Below are positions 57,465-64,000 of a stretch of DNA of 64,000 nt, piece by piece. Numbering within the stretch: position 1 is the first letter of the stretch; each line of letters starts with the position of its first letter. The stretch is from Geminicoccaceae bacterium (GTDB lineage Bacteria; Pseudomonadota; Alphaproteobacteria; Geminicoccales; Geminicoccaceae): the NCBI GenBank assembly GCA_020638465.1, contig JACKIM010000001.1:1579501-1643500 (forward strand), given 5' to 3'. Made by a program: the position numbers and the translations under genes. The notes beneath the pieces were generated by a model. That model ran no database searches. It was not told the DNA's origin and saw only the letters and a program-made list of their open reading frames with translations.

Positions 57465-58945
57465 TGGCCGTGATCGTCAATCTGGTCCGCAAGGGTTTCT
57501 ACCTCGATTCGGTCGGACTCATGCGCATGTCGCGCGAGATAGCCGGCATGGATGGGGTCGAGGATGCCGCCTTGATGATGGCGACGCCAGCCAACAGGGA
57601 AATCATGAGGCATGCGGGCGTCCTTGCCGCCGAAGGCGATATGGCGGCCGCAAGCGATCTGGTGCTGGCTGTGCGTGCGCGTGACGAGGCTGTGGCCCAT
57701 CAGGTGTTGAGGGAGGCTGAAGCGCTGCTCGACCGGCCCAGACGGTCCAATGCGGAAGCGGCGCAGTGGCGGCCGCGGAGCCTGCGGGCTGCACAGGCAG
57801 CGCGGCCATCGCTCAATCTCGCGCTTATCTCGGTGCCGGGCGAATATGCAGTGGCCGAAGCGCGCAAGGCGCTCGGACGCGGTCTCGACGTGATGATCTT
57901 CTCGGACAATGTACCGATCGGGGACGAGGTCGAGCTCAAGACCGAAGCCCGCGCGATGGGCCGGCTGGTGATGGGGCCGGACTGCGGCACGGCCATCATC
58001 GGAGGAGCCCCTTTGTGTTTTGCCAACCGGGTGCCCCGCGGATCCATCGGGATTGTCGGGGCGTCGGGGACGGGCACGCAGGAAGTGAGTTGTCTCATCG
58101 CCCGGCATGGCGGCGGCATCAGCCATGCGATCGGAACGGGCGGCCGGGATCTCAAGGAAGCTGTCGGGGGCATCACGACGCTGATGGCCATGGACATGCT
58201 CGACCGCGATCCGGGCACGGAGACTATCGTGCTCGTTTCAAAACCGCCTGCCGCCAGCGTCGTCCAGACCGTGCGCCGGCGTGTCGCGGAAAGCGGCAAG
58301 CGGTTCGTCATCTGTTTCCTCGGCAGTGACGGTATCGATTTGCCCACCAACGCCGTGGCCGCCTCCACCTTGCGTGACGCCGCGTTGCTTGCGCTCGGCA
58401 GGACCGTTTCGGCACCTCGTCAACCCGGCCACGGTGGTGGTTCGGCCGGGAGGATCGTCGGGCTTTTTGCTGGCGGCACACTTTGTGCCGAAGCGCAGAT
58501 CATCCTCCAGCGTGCAGGGCTTGCGGTCGCATCCAACGTTCCCGTACCCGGTGCTTCGGCGACCGGCGGGCCGGGTCATCTGTTGCTCGACCTTGGCGAT
58601 GACGAATACACCCGTGGGCGCCCCCATCCGATGATCGATCCGTCGGTGCGGGACGAACCCCTTGCCGCCGCCTTGCGCGATCCCGCCAATGCCGTCGTGC
58701 TCATTGATGTCGTGCTGGGCCATGGCGGCCATGCCGATCCGGCAGGTGCTGTCGCAGATGTGCTGAAGCGGCATCGCGGGCCGGGACCCGTGGTGGTGGC
58801 CTCGGTGACGGGCACGGACGAAGATCCTCAGGGACTGGCGGGCCAGATTGCCAGGCTCGAGGCTGTCGGTGTCGAGGTGCAACCGTCCAATGCGGATGCC
58901 GCCGAGGCCGCTTGCGCCCATCTGGACCAGACCCATGGCAGGTAA
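57464..58945 (+). CDS. fdrA: FdrA, oxamate carbamoyltransferase subunit AllF
   Basis: 493 residues. N-terminal VRKGFYLDSVGLMRMSREI and CoA-ligase-like domains: IFSDNVPIGDEVELKTEAR, LVMGPDCGTAIIGGAPLCFANR, GIVGASGTGTQEVSCLIAR. The fold resembles succinyl-CoA synthetase alpha/beta. In the AllFGH complex it is the carbamoyl-transferring core. Starts in TGATG overlap with allG and its stop overlaps carbamate kinase by 11 bases. Confidence 0.9.
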   Translation: MAVIVNLVRKGFYLDSVGLMRMSREIAGMDGVEDAALMMATPANREIMRHAGVLAAEGDMAAASDLVLAVRARDEAVAHQVLREAEALLDRPRRSNAEAAQWRPRSLRAAQAARPSLNLALISVPGEYAVAEARKALGRGLDVMIFSDNVPIGDEVELKTEARAMGRLVMGPDCGTAIIGGAPLCFANRVPRGSIGIVGASGTGTQEVSCLIARHGGGISHAIGTGGRDLKEAVGGITTLMAMDMLDRDPGTETIVLVSKPPAASVVQTVRRRVAESGKRFVICFLGSDGIDLPTNAVAASTLRDAALLALGRTVSAPRQPGHGGGSAGRIVGLFAGGTLCAEAQIILQRAGLAVASNVPVPGASATGGPGHLLLDLGDDEYTRGRPHPMIDPSVRDEPLAAALRDPANAVVLIDVVLGHGGHADPAGAVADVLKRHRGPGPVVVASVTGTDEDPQGLAGQIARLEAVGVEVQPSNADAAEAACAHLDQTHGR

Positions 58946-59909
58946 CCGTTCCGATGGCATTCCCGGACGGTTGCTGATCGCCATCGGGGGCAATGCGACC
59001 CATCCGGACGACATCGAGGGGACTTCCGCCGAACAGAAGGCCGTCGCGGAAAGGACAGCGAAGGCTCTCCTGCCCCTGGCCCTCATGGATGGCGAGTTGA
59101 TCATCACGCATGGCAACGGTCCCGTTGTAGGCAAGATCCTCATGCGCCAGGTTCTGACACGTGATCGTATTGCCCCGATGCCGCTGGATATCTGCGTCGC
59201 CCACAGTCAGGGCGGCATCGCCTATCTCCTCATGCAGGCGCTGGAAAATGCCCTGCGGGAGGCCGACAGTGGGAGGCATGTCGCCTGCCTGCTTACCCAG
59301 GTCGAGGTCGATCCCGACGATCCGGCATTCTCCAATCCGACAAAGCCCATCGGTCCGTTCTTCAGCGAGGAACAGGCAAGGGCCGTCTCCGCCGAGCTCG
59401 GCTGGGAGATGCGCGAGGACGCCGGACGCGGCTGGCGACATGTCGTGCCATCCCCCAAGCCGCGGCACATCTGCGATATCTCGCTGGTGCAGGTACTGGC
59501 CCGGCGGGGAACTGTCGTGATCGCGGGTGGTGGTGGCGGGATCCCCGTGGTGCGGGGACCCAAGGGCGTACGGCACGGTGTCCAGGCCGTTGTCGACAAG
59601 GACCTGAGTTCGGCTCACATGGCCAACGTGCTGGGCATTGACACGCTGATGATCCTCACGGCTGTGCGCCGGGTCGCGGTGGACTGGGGCAAGCCCGGCC
59701 AGCGCGATCTCGAACGGGTCGGTCTGCGCGAACTCAGGCAGTTGCATGCGGACGGACAATTCCCGGCGGGTTCCATGGGCCCCAAGGTCGAGGCGGCCAT
59801 CCGCTTCCTCGAAGGCGGCGGCGATCACGTGGTCATCGGCCATCTTGAGGAGTGCATGGATGCGCTGGAAGGCCGTAGCGGCACCCATGTCTTTGCCGAT
59901 GATCCTTGA
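58935..59909 (+). CDS. Carbamate kinase (AllK-type)
   Basis: 324 residues. AIGGNATHPDDIEG, ELIITHGNGPVVGKILMRQ, HSQGGIAYLLMQAL, VPSPKPRHICDI, VIAGGGGGIPVVRG and VVDKDLSSAHMANVLG are the carbamate kinase blocks. Turns carbamoyl phosphate and ADP into ATP and carbamate. Its place after fdrA is that of allK in relatives. Overlaps DUF2877 by 23 bases. Confidence 0.93.
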   Translation: MAGNRSDGIPGRLLIAIGGNATHPDDIEGTSAEQKAVAERTAKALLPLALMDGELIITHGNGPVVGKILMRQVLTRDRIAPMPLDICVAHSQGGIAYLLMQALENALREADSGRHVACLLTQVEVDPDDPAFSNPTKPIGPFFSEEQARAVSAELGWEMREDAGRGWRHVVPSPKPRHICDISLVQVLARRGTVVIAGGGGGIPVVRGPKGVRHGVQAVVDKDLSSAHMANVLGIDTLMILTAVRRVAVDWGKPGQRDLERVGLRELRQLHADGQFPAGSMGPKVEAAIRFLEGGGDHVVIGHLEECMDALEGRSGTHVFADDP

Positions 59910-60600
59910 AGCCATCAGCGTCGGCCCTCTGGCCGCGTGCATCCTCGACGCTCGCCCGAACGGCTGTATACAGGGCCGGGTCATGGCCCGTTTCGAGCGC
60001 AGCGCCTATGTCGCGGTCGACGGGGAACTCGTCTGTATCACCGACCCTGCGCTGTATGATGGCGCGATCAACATGCGTTGCCGGAGATTGCCCGCCGCGG
60101 GAGCCGACGTCTGGCTCGATGGCCGGTCTGCTCGTCGTTGGCACCCCGACCCATGGCCGTCGCCGGACTGTATACAGGGCTGTATGCAGCTTGTGGCCGG
60201 ACGGTGCCGCGATGTTCCGGTCGCTTCCGGCGGGCTGTCGCTGCTGGGACGCGGAGAGGGACTGACTCCGGACGGCGATGATATCATTGCCGGGATGATG
60301 CTGGCATGGCGCGCGGTCGGTGCCCGTTTCGATGCGACGCCCGTGCTCGCCGCCGCCGCTGAACGGACTCATGCCATTTCGCTCGCCCATCTGCGTGCGG
60401 CCGCCCATGGCTATGCCAGTGCGCCGGTGCATGCGGCACTGGCGGCTCTGCTCGATCCTGAATACAGCTACAGCGACCTTGCACCGGCCATGGCCGGTCT
60501 CGATGCGGTCGGTCACAGCTCGGGGCGAAGCACGCTCACGGGCATAAAACAGGCGCTGGTCGCCTGGGCCGCCGATCCCACTGCCTGCATGAAGGTCTGA
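59887..60600 (+). CDS. allH: DUF2877 protein, oxamate carbamoyltransferase subunit AllH (YlbF)
   Basis: 237 residues from ATG 59887 (ATG 59899 is possible). RVMARFERSAYVAVDGELVC, then SGGLSLLGRGEGLTPDGDDI, IAGMMLAWRAVG and LGHSS-like GHSSGRSTLTGIKQAL mark DUF2877, the third subunit of AllFGH. Two CTGTATACAG palindromes lie inside the gene. Followed at five bases by the gamma-glutamyltransferase gene. Confidence 0.85.
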   Translation: MSLPMILEAISVGPLAACILDARPNGCIQGRVMARFERSAYVAVDGELVCITDPALYDGAINMRCRRLPAAGADVWLDGRSARRWHPDPWPSPDCIQGCMQLVAGRCRDVPVASGGLSLLGRGEGLTPDGDDIIAGMMLAWRAVGARFDATPVLAAAAERTHAISLAHLRAAAHGYASAPVHAALAALLDPEYSYSDLAPAMAGLDAVGHSSGRSTLTGIKQALVAWAADPTACMKV

Positions 60601-60605
60601 AGACG

Positions 60606-62174
60606 ATGCTGCAATCCGTTTGTGCCTATGGTGGCATGGTCACCGCTCCTCACCATCTGGCTGCCCGTGCCGGCCTTCGGGTGCTCCAGGAGGGAGGTAA
60701 TGCGGTCGAGGCGATGCTGGCCGCCGCGGCGGTGATCACGGTCGTCTACCCGCATATGAACGCTCCCGGTGGCGATAATTTCTGGTTGATAGCGGAACCC
60801 GGCCAGGCTCCTGTCGGCATCGATGCATGCGGCGCGGCGGCCGGCATGGCCAGCATCGATTTCTACAGGGCGCAGGGGTATGATGCCATTCCCAGCCGCG
60901 GTCCCCTCGCCGCACTGACCGTCGCCGGGGCGGTGTCGGGCTGGGCCCGGGCCCACGAGCTTGCGCGGGGACGCCTGCCCCTCTCGCGCCTGTTCGAGGA
61001 TGCCATTCATCTTGCCCGCGATGGTGTTGCCGTAACCGCTACACTGGCCGACAATGCGGCATCCAAGCGCGATCAGCTCGTGGATGTGCCGGGTTTCCTC
61101 GACACCTACGGAGACTGCATGCAGGGCAGCCGGCTGCACCTGCCGAAGCTGGCCGCCACGTTCGAGCATCTGGCCCGATCCGGTCTGGACGATTTCTACC
61201 GTGGCGACCTCGCCCGCGCGATGGCGGGGGATCTCGAAGCCATCGGCAGCCCTCTGCGCTTGGCCGACCTTGAGCGGCATCGTGCGCTGGATGTGGAACC
61301 GCTTGCCCTCGATGTGGCGGGACACACTGTATACAACATGCCACCCCCCACCCAGGGGCTCGCCTCGTTGCTGCTGCTGGGAACATTCGCCCGCCTCGGC
61401 GTGACCGAAGGGGAGAGCTTCGCGCATGTTCACGGGTTGGTCGAATCGACCAAGGCCGCGTTCCGTGTACGTGACCGATATGTCACCGATCCTGCCTTCA
61501 TGGGTGAGCCGGCCACGGCTTTCCTCGATTCCGGCCGACTCGACGCACTCGCGGATTCTGTCGACATGAGGAAAGCTGCCCCATGGCCGGATGCACCGGT
61601 TGGAGGAGATACCGTCTGGCTCGGTGCCGTCGATCGCGATGGTCGGGCCGTCAGCATGATACAGTCGATCTACTGGGAATTCGGCTCGGGTGTCGTGCTC
61701 CCGGGGAGCGGCGTTTCGTGGCAGAACCGCGGGACCTCGTTTTCGCTGGACACGGTCCATCACAATCATCTGCTGCCCTATCGAAGGCCGTTTCACACCA
61801 TCCAGCCGGCCATGGCGTCGCTGTCGGACGGGCGCAGGATGGTCTACGGGACCATGGGCGGCGAAGGACAGCCGCAGACGCAGGCTGCCGTATTCAGCCG
61901 CCACGCCATGTTCGGCCAGCCGATTCAGCAGGCCGTCACGGCGCCGCGCTGGCTGCTCGGCCGGACATGGGGCGAGGATACCGCCAAGTTGCGCATGGAA
62001 GGCCGCTTCGCTCCCGAACTGATCGAGGCCATGCGCAAGGCCGGACACGACCTGCTGGTGGTGGGTGAATACGAGGAGATCATGGGACATGCCGGCGGCA
62101 TCGTTCTTCATCCGGACGGACTGCTGGAGGGAGCAGCGGACCCTCGTTCGGATGGTGCGGTCGCAGCCTGTTGA
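60606..62174 (+). CDS. hpxW: Gamma-glutamyltransferase-fold enzyme, oxamate amidohydrolase HpxW-like
   Basis: 522 residues. VCAYGGMVTAPHHLAARAGL, LQEGGNAVEAMLAAAAV and PGGDNFWLI begin the Ntn-hydrolase proenzyme; GGDTVWLGAVD places the autoprocessing nucleophile at Thr336, as in HpxW, rather than the HTTH of true gamma-glutamyltransferases. GTMGGEGQPQTQAAV ends the catalytic site. No signal peptide, so cytoplasmic. It would hydrolyse oxamate to oxalate and ammonia. Last gene of the operon. Confidence 0.85.
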   Translation: MLQSVCAYGGMVTAPHHLAARAGLRVLQEGGNAVEAMLAAAAVITVVYPHMNAPGGDNFWLIAEPGQAPVGIDACGAAAGMASIDFYRAQGYDAIPSRGPLAALTVAGAVSGWARAHELARGRLPLSRLFEDAIHLARDGVAVTATLADNAASKRDQLVDVPGFLDTYGDCMQGSRLHLPKLAATFEHLARSGLDDFYRGDLARAMAGDLEAIGSPLRLADLERHRALDVEPLALDVAGHTVYNMPPPTQGLASLLLLGTFARLGVTEGESFAHVHGLVESTKAAFRVRDRYVTDPAFMGEPATAFLDSGRLDALADSVDMRKAAPWPDAPVGGDTVWLGAVDRDGRAVSMIQSIYWEFGSGVVLPGSGVSWQNRGTSFSLDTVHHNHLLPYRRPFHTIQPAMASLSDGRRMVYGTMGGEGQPQTQAAVFSRHAMFGQPIQQAVTAPRWLLGRTWGEDTAKLRMEGRFAPELIEAMRKAGHDLLVVGEYEEIMGHAGGIVLHPDGLLEGAADPRSDGAVAAC

Positions 62175-62630
62175 AGCCGCCGCAAGGTCATTCAGGACGA
62201 TCCTTCCGGACATGATTCGATGAGATGAGACTATCGCGATATTAAGAAAATCATCGAATGGCGTTGGGCGACAGATATCAAATTTCCGATGATCAAGATG
62301 TGGCATCTGTCACTGGTACAAATTGTCGCAGCTCTGGCCGAAATGCCGAATTTTCGTCGGTGTTGCCAAGAGCGTTCGGCCCCGGATGGTTCACCGCATT
62401 GCCGCGCATCTGAATCTGATTCTATGGTTAATATATTGAAAAGCAATGGATTTCCCATACCCGTCAGAAGGCGGCAGATGCTTCTGATCCCTGGCTGGAT
62501 ATTGTCCGGGTCTGCAAATATTCTACTTATGGTTGATTACTGATACCGGTTAGGTAAGTTATGGTTGAAAAAACGGATTCAATTCATTTATGGTAAACAA
62601 AGTTGCAAATATACAACTTGAGGTTGGCAC
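62175..62630. promoter_or_regulatory. A+T-rich gap with four ATGGTTRA-like motifs
   Basis: 456 bases, no good gene. ATGGTTAA at 62424-62431, ATGGTTGA at 62529-62536 and 62561-62568, and ATGGTAAA at 62590-62597. Reverse complement of the first is TTAACCAT, the half-site recognised by CtrA in Caulobacter. They lead to the CtrA-like gene, so autoregulation is plausible. Confidence 0.5.
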
Positions 62631-63458
62631 ATGCGAGCTTTGGTGGTGGAAGACGACCCAGTCTCGATGACCCTGCTCAAACGGACACTGGAGGAGGAGG
62701 GCATTGTCGTGGAAGCCGTCAACAGCGGCGACGACGCCCTCGAACTGGCCAAGGTGTATGAATATGACATCGCCGTGGTCGACCTGCAACTCGCTGACAT
62801 GCATGGCGCGCAGTTCGTGCGGCGCATGCGCAATGCCAAGGTGGATACACCGGTGCTCATTGTCTCCAGCGAGGACAGTTCCGAGGAAAAGGTCCGTGCA
62901 CTGACGAGCGGTGCGGATGACTTCATCAGCAAGCCCATCAACAAGGATGAGTTCGTGGCCCGGATCAAGGCCATCATCCGCCGGTCGAAGGGGCATGCGA
63001 CGCCGGAAATCAAGCTTGGGCGGATGACGCTCGATCTGGTCACGCGTACGGTGAAGATCGACGGTGTACCGCTCAAGGTGACGGCCAAGGAATATACCAT
63101 CCTGGAACTGCTCGCCCTGCGTCGCGGGCAACCGCTGACCAAGGAAATCTTCCTTGACCATCTCTATGGTGGCGAGGACGAGCCGGAACAGAAGATCATC
63201 GACGTTTTCATTTGCAAGTTGCGCAAGAAGATCTCGGCGATCAACCACAACAAGCACAATATCGAGACGGTATGGGGGCGTGGCTATGTGCTCAAGGATC
63301 TGACTGACGATCCACCGCCACCCATGCAGGCGGAGATGCAGCAGAATGCACCCGGGCTGGCGGAGCACGCCACCCCTTTCGAAGGCGCCGGTGACATGAA
63401 TGAGATTCCCGCTGAGAACGAGATCGAACTGCTCATGCAACTGATCTCGCTCCAGTAG
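62631..63458 (+). CDS. CtrA-like OmpR-family response regulator
   Basis: 275 residues. Receiver domain: VVEDDP acidic pair, phosphorylation site Asp51 in VVDLQLADMHG, Ser79/80 and Lys101 in FISKPINKDEF. Winged-helix domain at about 128-225 with LKVTAKEYTILELLALRRG, TKEIFLDHLYGGEDEPEQK, IIDVFICKLRKKI, ETVWGRGYVL, very close to CtrA. The receiver is more diverged than CtrA's, and a 50-residue tail rich in Pro, Glu and Met follows the DNA-binding domain. A paralog of CtrA rather than CtrA itself is likely. Confidence 0.88.
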   Translation: MRALVVEDDPVSMTLLKRTLEEEGIVVEAVNSGDDALELAKVYEYDIAVVDLQLADMHGAQFVRRMRNAKVDTPVLIVSSEDSSEEKVRALTSGADDFISKPINKDEFVARIKAIIRRSKGHATPEIKLGRMTLDLVTRTVKIDGVPLKVTAKEYTILELLALRRGQPLTKEIFLDHLYGGEDEPEQKIIDVFICKLRKKISAINHNKHNIETVWGRGYVLKDLTDDPPPPMQAEMQQNAPGLAEHATPFEGAGDMNEIPAENEIELLMQLISLQ

Positions 63459-63503
63459 GAGTACGGGCCGGCGGAACCCGGCGACGGTGGCGGGATTCGA
63501 CGA

Positions 63504-63908
63504 TCAGCCGGGCTGGGCGTCGAAGACCTTGTCGGGTACGGGTTCCATCCAGTCGACGTGCTTGCCGTCGAGATTTTCGTGCATTGCGATGTGCACCATG
63601 CCCTGTGTCGGCGTGGCGCCATGCCAATGCTTCTCGCCCGGCGGAATCCAGACCGTGTCACCGGCGTGAACCTCCCTTATTCCTTCGCCCCAAGTCTGCA
63701 CTCGGCCAGTACCGGAAATGATGAGAAGAGTCTGGCCGAGCGGGTGGGTATGCCAGGCCGTGCGCGAACCGGGCTCGAACGTGACCCGAACCGCCCGCAG
63801 CCGGGCGGGTGCAGGGGTGTCCACGATCGGGTCCTGCCAGACGGTCCCCGTGAACCATTCGCTGTTGCCCCGTTTCGTCTCGCATTCGGCGGCGCGGGTG
63901 ATATTCAT
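63504..63908 (-). CDS. Cupin-domain protein, (R)-mandelonitrile lyase-like
   Basis: 134 residues from ATG 63908. WFTGTVWQDPIV, VTFEPGSRTAWHTHPLGQTL (His, His and Gln metal ligands), GDTVWIPPGEKHWHGATPTQ (third His) and MHENLDGKHVDWMEPV match single-domain manganese or iron cupins related to bacterial hydroxynitrile lyases. Natural substrate unknown; convergent with the CtrA-like gene. No gene starts in the remaining 92 bases. Confidence 0.87.
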   Translation of the reverse strand: MNITRAAECETKRGNSEWFTGTVWQDPIVDTPAPARLRAVRVTFEPGSRTAWHTHPLGQTLLIISGTGRVQTWGEGIREVHAGDTVWIPPGEKHWHGATPTQGMVHIAMHENLDGKHVDWMEPVPDKVFDAQPG

Positions 63909-64000
63909 TGGCTTTTCTCCCTGGAGTCCTGCTCTTGCGGACCATTGAACCACCCATGATGGGCTCCGGTGTCGGTCCATTGACCAAATGGGCCGGAGTG

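Noticed and set aside
62289..62543. 84-codon plus frame in the gap before the CtrA-like gene
   Set aside because: Composition and lack of ribosome site argue against coding; the interval carries regulatory-looking motifs.

Overview
The window is chromosomal DNA of an alphaproteobacterium with high G+C. The evidence is a set of typically alphaproteobacterial genes (UPF0262, DUF2948, a CtrA-type response regulator, DUF2237), an Acn-type aconitase and a Tad-like pilus protein. Genus cannot be fixed from the sequence alone.

Layout. (1) 1-3400: core genes on the minus strand: aconitase N-terminus (cut by the window edge), crotonase-fold protein, low-molecular-weight phosphatase, UPF0262, DUF2948 and a small basic protein. 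(2) 3455-27463: a 24-kb mosaic of prophage and mobile-island DNA bounded by tRNA-Thr(GGT) and tRNA-Lys(CTT). Each tRNA has its own tyrosine integrase beside its 3' end. The interior holds a TumE/TumA toxin-antitoxin pair, a broken terminase with PBECR nuclease remnant, an IS200-type element, a large SNF2 helicase resembling DISARM DrmD whose partner gene is cut short by that element, a RelE/XRE toxin-antitoxin pair, a VapE primase-helicase with a damaged toprim partner, a headless serine recombinase, an IS66 copy, a Cro/CI-like switch and a tightly coupled run of early phage genes with a RecE-like nuclease. (3) 27593-29309: uronate dehydrogenase-like and EamA transporter genes. (4) 29364-36391: a 7-kb IS630-bounded block with plasmid-like cargo (C-terminus of a relaxase interrupted by a second IS66, iteron-like repeats, PD-(D/E)XK protein, antitoxin remnants and a frameshifted YafQ-type toxin). 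(5) 36429-46916: ordinary metabolic genes (phosphatase-like secreted protein, quinone/enone reductase, DUF2237, methyltransferase, cation efflux, oligopeptidase B, SDR, TauE/SafE, TadG-like VWA protein, aldo/keto reductase). (6) 47142-54768: an XRE regulator divergent from a FAD oxidoreductase, a taurine-type ABC importer and an FAD-GcvT dehydrogenase, which looks like a catabolic unit for a small N-methylated or sulfonated amine. (7) 54978-55973: LpxL-like acyltransferase. (8) 56181-62174: a five-gene operon for oxalurate/oxamate use: DUF1116 (AllG), FdrA (AllF), carbamate kinase (AllK), DUF2877 (AllH) and a gamma-glutamyltransferase-fold oxamate amidohydrolase (HpxW-like). (9) 62631-63908: CtrA-like regulator with CtrA-half-site-like motifs upstream, and a cupin.

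How it works together. The oxamate operon would split oxalurate by phosphorolysis into oxamate and carbamoyl phosphate, recover ATP from the latter, and finish oxamate to oxalate. The 48-54.8 kb unit would import a substrate and oxidise or demethylate it with folate as acceptor. The accessory regions are layers of insertion and decay: near-identical IS66 and IS630 pairs show recent transposition, and many phage and plasmid genes are truncated.
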